Shown here piece by piece: positions 6,685 through 15,807 of a stretch of 64,000 nucleotides of DNA; position 1 is the first letter of the stretch; every line of letters starts with the position of its first letter. Both the position numbers and the translations under genes were made by a program. The stretch is from CAZIVP01 sp964542915. Lineage in GTDB: Bacteria; Calditrichota; Calditrichia; Calditrichales; Calditrichaceae. The stretch spans positions 620,001-684,000 of the forward strand of contig CAZIVP010000001.1 in assembly GCA_964542915.1 (NCBI GenBank). Reading direction: 5' to 3'. Under the pieces are notes generated by a model. The model saw only the letters and a list, made by a program, of their open reading frames with translations, was not told the DNA's origin and made no database searches.

Positions 6685-8319
6685 TTACATTTGTTCGGGC
6701 GCGGATATGCCAAGTACATATAAACCATTGGCAAAAATGATACGACAGGCGTCGATCAGTGCCAAACGGGCTTTGCTTAGTTCCATGTCCTCGCTCATAA
6801 CCCGGCATTCCGTGTAAAATTTGTGAAAGAGCGTTGCCAGTTCAAACAGGTAATTAACCATGCGATGCGGTTCAAACTGATAGGCGCTTACTTTTAAGGT
6901 TGCCGGAAAGTCGATCATATGTTTGATTAAATTTAACTCTTCCGTTTGTTTCAAAACGTTCAGTTCCGCATCGTCATATTCACCATAGCCACGTTGATGT
7001 GCAAGTTTCAAAATGCTGTGAATGCGCGCATGGGCGTACTGAACATAGAAAACCGGATTCTCGTCGGATTGTGTCCGCGCTAATTTGAGATCGAAATTGA
7101 GGTGAGCGTTCATATTGCGCATCAGAAAAAAATAGCGCGTAACATCTACCCCGACTTCGTCAAGAAGCTCATCCAGGGTGACAAAGTTGGCTTTGCGGGT
7201 AGACATCTTAATTTTTTCGCCGCCCTCGGTGAGGGTAACAAACTGGTGGATTAATATTTTAAAACGCGACGTATCGTAACCCAGGGCTTTAAGCCCCGCC
7301 AAAACATCCGGATAAGTGTCGATGTGATCGGCGCCGAAGATGTCGATCATCAGATCGTATCCCCGTTCGACTTTATCGATATGGTAGGCCGTATCCGGCA
7401 GACGATAAGTTGGTTCGCCGCTGCTTTTGATATAAACCCGATCCTGATCGAATCCCAAAAGGCTGGTACGGAACCAGGTTGCGCCTTCCCGTTCTTCAAT
7501 CAGGTTTTTTTTCTTTAGAGCGGCGATGACTTTGTCAATATTTTTATTTTTATAAAGATCGTACTCATTGTAAAAAACGTCAAATGCGAAACCGAGGCGA
7601 CTAATGGTATTTTTGATATCTTCAAAAATGGCCTCTTCCGCTCGCTGTTTAAAAAAATCGATATCTTTGTTGTCTTTAAACCGGTCCTTGTATTCCTGAA
7701 GTACGGAACGGGCGATTTCGCGAATATATTCACCCTGATAATAGTCGTCGGGAAAGTCGATCGATTCTCCCAGTTGTTCTTTGTAGCGTAAATATACGGA
7801 TTCGCCCAGGATGCGCATTTGGCGACCGGCGTTGTTGAAATAATACTCGCGGGTGACGGCGTAACCCAGGGCTTCGTAAAGGCGTGCAATGGCGTCGCCC
7901 AAAACGGCCGGCCGGCCGTGGCCAACGGTCAACGGACCGGTGGGATTGGCGCTTACAAATTCGATTTGTATCGATTTTCCGTTTCCCTCTTTACTTTTAC
8001 CGTAGCTTTCCTGTTGGGAGCGGATTGTCCGGAGTTGGTGATAAAGGTTTTCGTTTGAGGCAAAAAAGTTGATAAAACCGGGGCCGGCAATTTCAATCCT
8101 ACTTATATAGCGTTTATCTTCCGGAATGAATGCCTTAATATCCTCTGCAATTGTTTTAGGTTTTTTACGCAGATGGCGGGCCAGTTGCATTGCCAGGTTG
8201 GTGGCGTAATCACCGAATTGCGTCTCTTTCGGCCGTTCGATGACAACGTCGACATCCTTTATATTATGATGTTCCAAAAATTTTTGTAACGCATCTCTGA
8301 TGAACGCTTCCGTCGTCAT
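6685..8319 (-). CDS. argS: Arginyl-tRNA synthetase
   Basis: Class I synthetase that charges tRNA-Arg. At 544 aa it is within the normal bacterial range. It shows the N-terminal Arg_tRNA_synt_N domain, the SANPTGPLTVGHGR block at 123-136 carrying the HIGH-type signature, a KMSK-like KIKMSTRK motif in the second half, and the C-terminal DALR anticodon-binding domain ending in LYVLGI. Its ATG overlaps the stop of rsfS by four bases (ATGA), which points to translational coupling. Confidence 0.97.
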   Translation of the reverse strand: MTTEAFIRDALQKFLEHHNIKDVDVVIERPKETQFGDYATNLAMQLARHLRKKPKTIAEDIKAFIPEDKRYISRIEIAGPGFINFFASNENLYHQLRTIRSQQESYGKSKEGNGKSIQIEFVSANPTGPLTVGHGRPAVLGDAIARLYEALGYAVTREYYFNNAGRQMRILGESVYLRYKEQLGESIDFPDDYYQGEYIREIARSVLQEYKDRFKDNKDIDFFKQRAEEAIFEDIKNTISRLGFAFDVFYNEYDLYKNKNIDKVIAALKKKNLIEEREGATWFRTSLLGFDQDRVYIKSSGEPTYRLPDTAYHIDKVERGYDLMIDIFGADHIDTYPDVLAGLKALGYDTSRFKILIHQFVTLTEGGEKIKMSTRKANFVTLDELLDEVGVDVTRYFFLMRNMNAHLNFDLKLARTQSDENPVFYVQYAHARIHSILKLAHQRGYGEYDDAELNVLKQTEELNLIKHMIDFPATLKVSAYQFEPHRMVNYLFELATLFHKFYTECRVMSEDMELSKARLALIDACRIIFANGLYVLGISAPEQM

Positions 8320-8672
8320 ACTTCCTCTTTTTCCGATACATATTCAATCTCAGCATCTGCCCACAAACGTTCAATGGCATAAAACTGACGCGTTTCCTCT
8401 TTAAATATATGCACCACCACATCAATATAATCGAGAATGATCCAGCGTTGGTATTCATACCCTTCTTTGTGGTAAGGCTTGATATCCTGTTTGCGCATTT
8501 CGTTTTCAATGTGCTCGGCAATCGCTTTTACCTGAATATTGGATTGGCCGGACATTATTACGAAATAGTCTGCAAAGGAAGAGAGTTTGGAGATATCCAT
8601 TATGAGGATTTGTTGAGCTTTTTTTTGTTGACCGAGTTCAGCTAAATATTGTGCGGTTTTGTATGGGGACAA
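8316..8672 (-). CDS. rsfS: Ribosomal silencing factor RsfS (YbeB/Iojap)
   Basis: A 118-aa Iojap-family protein that binds ribosomal protein uL14 and blocks 30S-50S joining under starvation. Recognisable features are the core LSSFADYFVIMSGQSNIQVKA and the family block GYEYQRWIILDYIDVVVHIF (where many homologues have W-x-LLDyGdvvVHvF). The gene starts 18 bases after the LytR_C gene ends and overlaps argS by four bases. In many bacteria it is found with nadD; here its neighbours are a LytR_C protein and argS. Confidence 0.95.
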   Translation of the reverse strand: MSPYKTAQYLAELGQQKKAQQILIMDISKLSSFADYFVIMSGQSNIQVKAIAEHIENEMRKQDIKPYHKEGYEYQRWIILDYIDVVVHIFKEETRQFYAIERLWADAEIEYVSEKEEV

Positions 8673-8690
8673 ATGACCTCCGATTAATGT

Positions 8691-9320
8691 TTATTCTATT
8701 AATCTTATCTGCTTGAAATCATTGCCTATGATAAGCGTGATATCGGCAATGGGCGAGGGATTATCGAACGATTCGACATATTGCTTATCAACGCCTAAAA
8801 GTTGGGCCATATCCATGGCGCGTTCAAAATTATCCTGCGTGTCCAATTGGTCGATAATATGGGTGTGCGGTTCATCGAAATAGACTTCACCGTTTTTCAG
8901 GTAGTTGCCGGAATTGACAACATCGTAGTTTTGAGATCGTAAAATCTCGGAAAGACGGGCGGCAATGCCTTCCTCTCCGCAGGCGTTTAACACCTCTACT
9001 TGTGTTTTTCGCGGCGGCACTGGAAAATCGGGTTGTTCATTATCGGTTTCCGCCGCAGAAATTTCGGTACTTTGAACCGATGTCTCTTGTGGATCGGTTG
9101 TTCCCTGTGGTGTTGAAGTGGAAGCGGCGCCGCCGATATCAAACGAGAGCATGTTGCTGTTAATGACGTAATAACCACCGTAAGCGATTGCTGCAATCAA
9201 AATAAAATAAGCAAGGTATTTTAAAAGGTTTCGTTTCTTTTTGGCGGGAACAGAGCTGATTTTCGTTGTGTATTTTTGACGCTGTAGGGTTTGGGTGTTC
9301 CGTCTTCTTCTGTGTCTCAA
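8691..9320 (-). CDS. Membrane-anchored LytR C-terminal domain protein
   Basis: A 209-aa protein with a basic N-terminus (about 1-32), one transmembrane helix (about 33-52, YLAYFILIAAIAYGGYYVI), a Ser/Thr/Gln-rich linker and a LytR_C domain (about 105-205) starting QVEVLNACGEEGIAARL. The topology places the domain in the periplasm. LytR_C domains accompany LCP-type cell-envelope ligases, but no LCP catalytic domain is present here, so it is probably a binding or scaffolding protein. First gene of its minus-strand unit, starting just after a terminator. Confidence 0.82.
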   Translation of the reverse strand: MRHRRRRNTQTLQRQKYTTKISSVPAKKKRNLLKYLAYFILIAAIAYGGYYVINSNMLSFDIGGAASTSTPQGTTDPQETSVQSTEISAAETDNEQPDFPVPPRKTQVEVLNACGEEGIAARLSEILRSQNYDVVNSGNYLKNGEVYFDEPHTHIIDQLDTQDNFERAMDMAQLLGVDKQYVESFDNPSPIADITLIIGNDFKQIRLIE

Positions 9321-9353
9321 TGTCGTTCTCGTTCTCCCTGGACTTTTATCAAC

Positions 9354-9394
9354 AAAAAAATAACCGAACGAAATAAGCGGGATTCGTCCGGTTA
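9354..9394 (-). terminator. Terminator closing the mnmA-panBC operon
   Basis: Read on the minus strand, TAACCGGACGA (9394-9384) pairs with TCGTTCGGTTA (9371-9361) with one G-U pair, followed by seven T (9360-9354). It ends transcription after the secreted-protein gene and separates that operon from the LytR_C/rsfS/argS unit. Confidence 0.85.
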
Positions 9395-9420
9395 TGAACG
9401 GTTCTCGTTAAATACGTCTA

Positions 9421-9909
9421 TCAATAATTAAACGGATTTTGCCGGTAACTACCAAATGAACCTCCGATTGTGGGACGATATTGGTAATAAGGCATATTGT
9501 CGATACGAAGCATCAGACTTGTCTTGTCGTTGATCTGGTAATCAAGCTGAGCGCCGCCGAAAAATTGCGGTTCATTTAACGAAAATCCTTCACCGAATGT
9601 ATTGTAAGGTGAAGACATGATGCCCAGATCTGTACGCAAATGCATTTTATCCGTTATTTGATAATGCATGGTGTTCATATAGGTACTCAACATTAAACCC
9701 TGACCACCGAAACTGCCGAATGACATCGAAACGGAATGATTCATCTGCAATTTAGATGGATCCAATAAACCGGAAGCCAAGCCCTGATAGGGATTATTCA
9801 AAATACCCGAAATATTGGGTTGTTTGGCATCTTCCTTGAGCTGGGCGTGCACCGGTATTTGCACCGCCAAAAATGCTAACAACGCCATAAGTATAATGAA
9901 ATTACGCAT
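9421..9909 (-). CDS. Secreted beta-rich protein of unknown function
   Basis: A 162-aa product with a clear Sec signal peptide (hydrophobic residues about 4-20, cleavage likely after VHA). The mature part is rich in Gly, Ser, Tyr, Met and alternating hydrophobic residues (for example GGAQLDYQINDKTSLMLRI), which suggests amphipathic beta strands and an outer-membrane or surface location. I do not recognise a family. It is the last gene before the terminator at 9354-9394 and starts 54 bases after the GlmU-like gene. Confidence 0.65.
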   Translation of the reverse strand: MRNFIILMALLAFLAVQIPVHAQLKEDAKQPNISGILNNPYQGLASGLLDPSKLQMNHSVSMSFGSFGGQGLMLSTYMNTMHYQITDKMHLRTDLGIMSSPYNTFGEGFSLNEPQFFGGAQLDYQINDKTSLMLRIDNMPYYQYRPTIGGSFGSYRQNPFNY

Positions 9910-9963
9910 ATTAACTCCCGCTTTTTTTGCTAAATTATTAAAGAGAATGCATCAAATCAACAT

Positions 9964-10707
9964 TTAGTTTTTACTCCGGGATTTAATTATTGTTTCGGCT
10001 TTTTTAAGCTGATCAAGATTGTTAATTCCCCGTGTTTCATCAAAGTTGGCTGATTGGACGGCATTAACGGTTTTGCCTTCGTTAATGAAGATCGATATCA
10101 CGTCCGGTAAGTAATATTCGCCCTGGGCGTTATCATTGTCGACTAATTTTAAAGCCTCAAACAGGGGCTGCGCCTTAAAGATGTAAATGCCAACGTTGAT
10201 TTCATTGACCCTTCGTTCCGCTTCGGTGGCGTCTTTATGTTCGACTATCTTTTGAACAAAACCATCTTGGTTTCGGATAATCCGGCCGTAACCGCCGGGG
10301 TCATCCAGTAACGAAGTAAGCAATGTAGCAGTCGCGCCGCTTTTTTGATGTTCCCGAACCAATGCTTGCGTGGTATCGTATGTTAACAATGGTACGTCTC
10401 CGGAAAGTACAAGTATGTCTCCGCTGTAGTTTTTCAGCAAGTTTTCCGTGATCTGGACGGCGTGTCCGGTGCCCAATTGTTCCGCCTGATGGGCGAATTC
10501 CACGGCCATGTCTTTGCAGGCCTCTTCAACAAGTTCACGTTTGTGTCCGACAATCAGAATGGTTTTACGGGAATTCAGATTCTTCGCTAAATCGATAACG
10601 TAATGCACCATGGGTCTGCCGTTCAGTTCGTGCAGCACTTTTGGCATATCCGATTTCATACGGGTTCCTTTTCCGGCTGCGAGAATAAGCGTAACTAAAT
10701 CATTCAC
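9964..10707 (-). CDS. GlmU-like sugar-1-phosphate uridylyltransferase, single domain
   Basis: Nucleotidyltransferase of 247 aa with the GlmU N-terminal signature LILAAGKGTRMKSDMPKVL (residues 6-24), the GTGHAV motif and the VLSGDVPLL metal-binding segment. It matches the uridylyltransferase half of GlmU, but the left-handed beta-helix acetyltransferase half is absent and no remnant is found downstream. The product would make UDP-GlcNAc or another UDP/NDP-sugar from the sugar-1-phosphate. A separate acetyltransferase, or a full GlmU elsewhere, would be needed for GlcN-1-P acetylation. Co-oriented with panBC (34-base gap). Confidence 0.87.
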   Translation of the reverse strand: MNDLVTLILAAGKGTRMKSDMPKVLHELNGRPMVHYVIDLAKNLNSRKTILIVGHKRELVEEACKDMAVEFAHQAEQLGTGHAVQITENLLKNYSGDILVLSGDVPLLTYDTTQALVREHQKSGATATLLTSLLDDPGGYGRIIRNQDGFVQKIVEHKDATEAERRVNEINVGIYIFKAQPLFEALKLVDNDNAQGEYYLPDVISIFINEGKTVNAVQSANFDETRGINNLDQLKKAETIIKSRSKN

Positions 10708-10741
10708 AGTAATCCTCTCTTTGTTTGGTTGGCGGATTCAT

Positions 10742-11590
10742 TTATGAAACATTAAGTATGATATTATCGATCAATCGTGCTTTATTAAAATAGGCTGCGA
10801 GCGCCGCTAAAATTTGTTTACTGTGTTCATCGGGCTCTTCCAGCGTTTCGGCGTCCACAAATTCAATGTAATCAATTTTCGCTGATGTGTTTTCGCGGAT
10901 GAATTCGCTCATTTTGTCCTTTATAAATTCATAATCGCGCCGTCCCTGGTTGAATAACGATTCAGCCATCTGTAAACTGCGATAAAGTACGGGCGCCTCC
11001 TTGCGTTCGTGTTGCGACAAATATTTATTGCGCGAGCTCATCGCCAGCCCATCGCTTTCTCTCACCGTCGGTGCAACAATAATCTCGACATCAAAGTTAA
11101 GATCCTTTACCATGCGCCGAACGATGATGGCTTGCTGCGCGTCCTTTTGACCGAAAACCGCCACATGGGGTTCTACAATGTTTAATAGTTTGCTGACCAC
11201 GGTCGTTACGCCCCGGAAGTGAATAGGTCTGGATCTGCCGCATAATTTTTCGGATAGATCTTCCGTTACTACGTAAGTTTTGTACGGCTGCGGATACATG
11301 ATTGCGCTGTTGGGATAGAAAAGTGCATCCACGCCTTCGCGACGGCAATTGGATGCATCCAGTCCGAAGTCCCGGGGATAATCCTCCAGATCTTCATTTG
11401 GAGCGAATTGAGTGGGATTAACGTAAATACTCACAACAGTACGGTCGGTATATTTTTGGGCCTCACGAACGAGGCTTAGATGGCCTTCATGCAGGTAACC
11501 CATGGTAGGCACAAATCCGATGGTATGGCCGTTTTGACGTTCATTTCGCGACCATTGTCTTATTTCATCGATTGCTTTGATAACTTTCAT
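10742..11590 (-). CDS. panC: Pantothenate synthetase
   Basis: Condenses pantoate and beta-alanine using ATP, the last step of pantothenate (vitamin B5) synthesis. The 282-aa length is typical. Key motifs: PTMGYLHEGHLSLV with the HxGH pair H34/H37, the FGQKDAQQ block, and MSSRNKYL near 186. The reading frame overlaps panB by 26 bases, so the two are translationally linked. Confidence 0.97.
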   Translation of the reverse strand: MKVIKAIDEIRQWSRNERQNGHTIGFVPTMGYLHEGHLSLVREAQKYTDRTVVSIYVNPTQFAPNEDLEDYPRDFGLDASNCRREGVDALFYPNSAIMYPQPYKTYVVTEDLSEKLCGRSRPIHFRGVTTVVSKLLNIVEPHVAVFGQKDAQQAIIVRRMVKDLNFDVEIIVAPTVRESDGLAMSSRNKYLSQHERKEAPVLYRSLQMAESLFNQGRRDYEFIKDKMSEFIRENTSAKIDYIEFVDAETLEEPDEHSKQILAALAAYFNKARLIDNIILNVS

Positions 11591-12392
11591 CGTCGTTTGG
11601 GAAATCGCCGTTTTTTACATCGTTGACAAATCGGGAAAACGCCGATGCCATTTCCGCGCCCATTTCCGAATATCGTCTGACAAATTTGGGTTTGAACTGT
11701 TCGTAGAGACCGAGCATGTCGTGGCTTACCAGAACCTGACCGTCGCATTGACTGCCGGCGCCGATACCAATGGTAGGAATGGTTACCTGTTCGGTGATTT
11801 GGGCGGCTAACGCGGCGGGAATCTTCTCCAAAACCAATGCGAATATGCCGGCTTCCTGTAACAAGCGTGCATCCTTTTTTAATTGATCGGCTGCGGAAGT
11901 GTCTTTACCGCGTAAACTGTATCCCCCGAATTGGTGGATCGATTGCGGCGTTAGGCCCAGGTGTCCCATAACGGGGATACCGAATCGGGTAAGGGCGCCG
12001 ATAGTGTCGGCAATGGCCTCGCCGCCTTCCATCTTAACGGCTTCGGCGCCGCATTCCTGTAAGAAACGACCGGCGTTTTCAACGGCTGTACGTCGGTCGC
12101 TCTGATAAGAGAGAAACGGCATATCCGCTACCAGTAGAGCTCGTTTTGTCGACCGGCGCACGGATTTTGTATACAGTACCATCTCTTCCATGGTCACGGA
12201 AAGCGTATTTTCGTGTCCGCCCATCACCATGCCTCCGGAATCCCCCACTAAAATAATATCAATACCGCTGCCATCCAGAATTCCCGCCATCACGGCGTCG
12301 TACGCCGTTAACATAGCGATTTTCTGTCCCTCCGCCTTCATTTTAAGAATCTGCGGAACGGTTACTTTTTTTTGATCGCGATTAACTGTCAT
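11565..12392 (-). CDS. panB: 3-methyl-2-oxobutanoate hydroxymethyltransferase
   Basis: Ketopantoate hydroxymethyltransferase transfers a one-carbon unit from methylene-tetrahydrofolate to 2-oxoisovalerate. The 275-aa TIM-barrel protein shows the family blocks MLTAYDAVMA, VGDSGGMVMGG (metal/substrate site), VKMEGGEAIA and GIGAGSQCDGQVLVSHDMLG. It lies between mnmA (19-base gap) and panC (26-base overlap). The substrate 2-oxoisovalerate is also a possible substrate of the E1/E2 pair encoded at 58-62 kb. Confidence 0.97.
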   Translation of the reverse strand: MTVNRDQKKVTVPQILKMKAEGQKIAMLTAYDAVMAGILDGSGIDIILVGDSGGMVMGGHENTLSVTMEEMVLYTKSVRRSTKRALLVADMPFLSYQSDRRTAVENAGRFLQECGAEAVKMEGGEAIADTIGALTRFGIPVMGHLGLTPQSIHQFGGYSLRGKDTSAADQLKKDARLLQEAGIFALVLEKIPAALAAQITEQVTIPTIGIGAGSQCDGQVLVSHDMLGLYEQFKPKFVRRYSEMGAEMASAFSRFVNDVKNGDFPNDDESYQSNR

Positions 12393-12411
12393 GCCTTAGC
12401 TCTTTTTGGGC

Positions 12412-13527
12412 TCATTCATTTGTCCGTGTGAAATTTTCAATAATTCCGCCGCCTAATACCCGATCGCCTTCATAAAAAACAGCCGATTGTCCCGGCGTTA
12501 CGGCTTTTTGGGGCTCGTCGAACACAACACGTACGCGCCTTTGATCCAATGCATAGAAGGTTGCGTTGCTGCCGCCGTCTTTATATCGGATTTTGACCCG
12601 CCCCCTTAATCCGCCGTTCAGTTGTTTGATTCCGATAAAATTGGCATCGCGTACGGTAAATTCGTCTGAGTAGAGTTCCTGCTTTTCGCCCACAACCACT
12701 TTGTTTTCCTCGGGATCGGTTTCGATGACGTACATGGGTTTTCCGAATGCAGTGCCGATGCCGCGCCTTTGACCGATAGTGAAGAAAGGATAACCTTTAT
12801 GTTCACCCACTTTTTCCCCTTCCTGATTTACCAAATCGCCGCCATCAACCTTATCCTCCAGGCCGTCGACCATCTGCTTTAAGAATCGCTTATAGTCGTT
12901 GTCCGGCACGAAGCAGATTTCCATACTCTCTTTTTTATCCGCCGTGCGTAAACCGTGATCGTGGGCAATTTGCCGCGTTTCCTCTTTTGATAAATCTCCG
13001 AGCGGGAAGATGGTGCGCGCCAGGCTTTCCTGTTTAATACCCCATAATGCGTAGGATTGATCTTTGCGGTCATCTTTGCCGCGGTAGAGTTCGTAACAAC
13101 CGCTTTCGGGATTGTACTGAGAACGGGCGTAATGACCGGTGGCTATGTAATCGGCGCCCATCTCCTTTGCCTTTTCGATGAGAGATTTCCATTTAATGCT
13201 GATATTGCACTGAACACAGGGGTTAGGGGTGCGTCCGGCCATGTATTCATTTATGAAATCATCAACAACCGTATCGTGAAATTGGCGGCTGAAGTTAAGC
13301 ACATAGTGCGGAATGCCGATCTTTGCGCAAACCATTCGGGCGTCATTTATGGAATCAAGAGAGCAGCAACCGCTTTCGTGATTGATATTGCCGCCTACAA
13401 GCTCGTAATCCCATAACTTCATAGTGATGCCGATACAGTTATAGCCCTGTTCCTTAAGGAGCAAAGCCGCGACCGAACTGTCGACGCCGCCGCTCATGGC
13501 GATTACGACGGTTTTATCTATATGCAT
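12412..13527 (-). CDS. mnmA: tRNA-specific 2-thiouridylase MnmA
   Basis: Introduces sulfur at C2 of the wobble uridine of tRNA-Lys, -Glu and -Gln. The 371-aa protein has the PP-loop AMSGGVDSSVAALLL (10-24), the catalytic C104 in NPCVQCN and the persulfide-forming C205 in SMEICFVPD, all expected for MnmA. The C-terminal beta-barrel follows. It starts 18 bases after the RsbW-like gene ends and is followed by panB. Confidence 0.97.
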   Translation of the reverse strand: MHIDKTVVIAMSGGVDSSVAALLLKEQGYNCIGITMKLWDYELVGGNINHESGCCSLDSINDARMVCAKIGIPHYVLNFSRQFHDTVVDDFINEYMAGRTPNPCVQCNISIKWKSLIEKAKEMGADYIATGHYARSQYNPESGCYELYRGKDDRKDQSYALWGIKQESLARTIFPLGDLSKEETRQIAHDHGLRTADKKESMEICFVPDNDYKRFLKQMVDGLEDKVDGGDLVNQEGEKVGEHKGYPFFTIGQRRGIGTAFGKPMYVIETDPEENKVVVGEKQELYSDEFTVRDANFIGIKQLNGGLRGRVKIRYKDGGSNATFYALDQRRVRVVFDEPQKAVTPGQSAVFYEGDRVLGGGIIENFTRTNE

Positions 13528-13545
13528 AATACATCGCTATCTTAT

Positions 13546-13968
13546 TTAACTTATGTTTTTTTCGATCACAATTTTACTGCCGTTTTCCGTAAAGTGGAAG
13601 TGGATGCGGTCCATTAACATGCGTACCAGGTAAATACCGCGGCCGCTGTCCGAAAGTAAATTTTCGGGTGCGAGCGGATCGTCAATTTTTTCAGGCCTAA
13701 AACCCGACCCCTCATCCGCAACGGTTATCAGCAAAACATCATCGCGGCAGCAAAAACCCATGGATACTTCTTTGTTAACATCATTTTTATTGCCATGGTG
13801 TACGGCGTTATTGAATAATTCCGTAACCGCGATCGAGAGGTCGTCCACATTCGATTCACTAAATCCTACTTCACGAGCGATTTCATTGGTGATACGCTCA
13901 ACTTCACTCAGGTATTCCACGCTACTCGGAAACCGGGTTTTATATTGGTTGTCTTTAAGCAGCCCCAT
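13546..13968 (-). CDS. RsbW/SpoIIAB-like anti-sigma-type serine kinase domain
   Basis: A 140-aa stand-alone HATPase_c_2 (GHKL) domain protein. The N-box ELFNNAVHHGNKND, G1 box VADEGSGF and G2 region GRGIYLVRMLMD are intact. Family members phosphorylate anti-sigma-factor antagonists or bind sigma factors in partner-switching systems. No antagonist (STAS) or PP2C phosphatase gene is next to it; it heads the mnmA-panB-panC operon. The target is therefore unknown. Confidence 0.85.
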   Translation of the reverse strand: MGLLKDNQYKTRFPSSVEYLSEVERITNEIAREVGFSESNVDDLSIAVTELFNNAVHHGNKNDVNKEVSMGFCCRDDVLLITVADEGSGFRPEKIDDPLAPENLLSDSGRGIYLVRMLMDRIHFHFTENGSKIVIEKNIS

Positions 13969-14475
13969 GGCAAAATCCCTTAAAATACAAAAATTTAGAG
14001 AACTCCCCTAACTATGTCAAAAAATATTAGGTTCCTTTATGGCAAATGGAAGCACTGTCCTCAATCAACATCTATGGTTATATATAATCGGTTCATTTTC
14101 ACGAGACTGCAATTTCCGGTCGGCTTGAAACCACAAAGGCTGATTTATTAATCCGGTTAGCCCATGAACGGATCGATAAAATGGACAAATAACCATCCCG
14201 AGACGGTATCAAAAACTTCGTGTTAAAAAACATGCGTTTAAACGATGAAGCGAGCCGCATCACATAAATTCCGGAAGCGATATTTTATCTTGGTTCAAAT
14301 TTTCCGGGGCCTGTGATGGATAATGAAATAAATTTAATTAAAATAACTTTACACAATGGATTTGAAAATGAAATGATGTATGCGAACAAAATTAAAGGCG
14401 CACTTTTCCTCAAACCCGGAAAATGACTTGCTGTGAGGTATAAACCACGTTTTAAGCTTTAACAAGGAGTTGCGA
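13969..14475. other. Intergenic region with no gene found
   Basis: About 500 bases between the divergent RsbW-like and VanZ-like genes. Only short open frames with early stops are present (for example 29 codons from 14039). One small inverted repeat (ATCCG...CGGAT, around 14150-14176) is seen. The region must hold the promoters of both flanking transcripts, but I cannot place them with confidence. Confidence 0.4.
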
Positions 14476-14859
14476 TTGTTTACCCTAATGAATGCCCATC
14501 TACCATGGTTCCTGATGATGGCTCTGATTTTCTTACAATCGGCGCAGAGTAAACTGCCGGATACCACGCACTATTTCGAATACAGCGATAAAGTGCTTCA
14601 TTTTCTCGTTTTCGGGGTTCTCGGAGCCTTAATTTACCGCGGATTTTCAAAAACCATAACCGATCGTACTTCGGTGCTCGCCTACTGGACCGCTGTTATT
14701 CTGGGCGCTTTATTTGCATTGAGCGATGAATGGCATCAATCCATGGTGCCCGGCCGTGAAGCGGATTTCTGGGATTGGCTGGCCGATCTGTTTGGAATTC
14801 TATTCTTTATCTACCTCTATCGTTATTTCCAGAAGCGTAAACTAAAAACCCGCACATAA
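14476..14859 (+). CDS. VanZ-like membrane protein
   Basis: A 127-aa protein of the VanZ-like family with about four hydrophobic helices and the family pattern YFEYSDKVLHFLVFGVLG near the N-terminus and LFALSDEWHQSMVPGR in the middle, which carries the conserved SDExHQ motif. The start is taken as TTG 14476 because AAGGAG ends six bases before it; the TTG at 14470 is too close and the ATG at 14488 is too far. VanZ itself lowers teicoplanin sensitivity; the function of the broad family is not known. Its stop lies 12 bases from the stop of the convergent EEP gene. Confidence 0.82.
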   Translation: MFTLMNAHLPWFLMMALIFLQSAQSKLPDTTHYFEYSDKVLHFLVFGVLGALIYRGFSKTITDRTSVLAYWTAVILGALFALSDEWHQSMVPGREADFWDWLADLFGILFFIYLYRYFQKRKLKTRT

Positions 14860-14871
14860 AACACGTCCAAT

Positions 14872-15807
14872 TCACTCCAGTTTGAGTTCAAAACCGCGGA
14901 AGGTCGAGATGACCGGGCGGTGATCGGACACTTCGGCAGGGTAGGCGGGGTATTGATCATCCACGTAAAAAACTTCTGTTTTGCCGTCGCCGTATTCGCC
15001 GAGGGCGTCCGATGTGATCAGGATATGATCGATTAAACTGCGATAACGGCTATCAATGTAGGAGTATTGGTTACCTATATTTTGCGTTAAAAAGTGAAAA
15101 AGCTCCGGCCGTTCATAAAAACCGCGAAACACAAGCGAGTCCGAAAGTTCATCATTCCAATCTCCGAGTACCACAAAATCCGGGTCGGCGCCGGCGGCAA
15201 TTTCATCTTCGATGTAGCCGGACAGTAAATCACAGGCTTGCTGGCGACGCGCATCTTCCTCATCACCGGAAAAGGCTTTCAAATGAAGAACGATTAAATT
15301 GAAATCGAAGGATATCCCTTCATTATCACGTACGATTATATGCGTCATTAATGGCGGACGCGGAAATGCGAAACCGTTGTCTTCAAAAAGGAGCTTATAA
15401 TCCGAGGCGACGCTGATCAGCGTTGATTTGTAGATAAGGCCGACCTTTTGATAACTGCCGTTGCCGTAGGTGTGTGAAGACCATATCCCGCGCCATTGCG
15501 GCAGCCCGTCCAGCATTTCCAGAAAAGCGCTGACGCTGCCAATCTCCTGCACCGCAATCAAGTCGATATCCATTTCGCGAATCAACTGTCGGGTTTTCTC
15601 GATGGTGGTTTGTCCGTCGAGCGGGAAATTTTCGATATTCCAGGTAGCAACTTCGAATGTACTACTTTTCCCGATGGTCGCGACCAGGGTGGAGTCCTCT
15701 GTTCCGTTGTCTTTGCCATTCGTGATGCGTTCGGTGCAGGCCGACCAAAGAATGAACAAGAAAAAAATCAAAAAATAACCGAATCGTGTCATAAAATCCC
15801 TTTTCAT
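14872..15807 (-). CDS. Endonuclease/exonuclease/phosphatase-family lipoprotein
   Basis: A 311-aa EEP-superfamily hydrolase with a lipoprotein signal (hydrophobic residues about 8-22, lipobox LWSAC). Catalytic landmarks are visible in order: WNIENFP, the metal-binding Glu in VAVQEIGS, the GDWNDE motif, and the C-terminal SDHRPVI. The fold acts on phosphodiesters (nucleic acid, phospholipid or inositol phosphates). Export to the envelope argues for an extracellular or periplasmic nuclease or phosphodiesterase. Single gene, convergent with the VanZ-like gene. Confidence 0.87.
   Translation of the reverse strand: MKRDFMTRFGYFLIFFLFILWSACTERITNGKDNGTEDSTLVATIGKSSTFEVATWNIENFPLDGQTTIEKTRQLIREMDIDLIAVQEIGSVSAFLEMLDGLPQWRGIWSSHTYGNGSYQKVGLIYKSTLISVASDYKLLFEDNGFAFPRPPLMTHIIVRDNEGISFDFNLIVLHLKAFSGDEEDARRQQACDLLSGYIEDEIAAGADPDFVVLGDWNDELSDSLVFRGFYERPELFHFLTQNIGNQYSYIDSRYRSLIDHILITSDALGEYGDGKTEVFYVDDQYPAYPAEVSDHRPVISTFRGFELKLE

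Noticed and set aside
9964..10707. Frameshifted full-length glmU
   Set aside because: The next DNA encodes a complete signal-peptide protein; no left-handed beta-helix hexapeptide repeats occur in any frame nearby.
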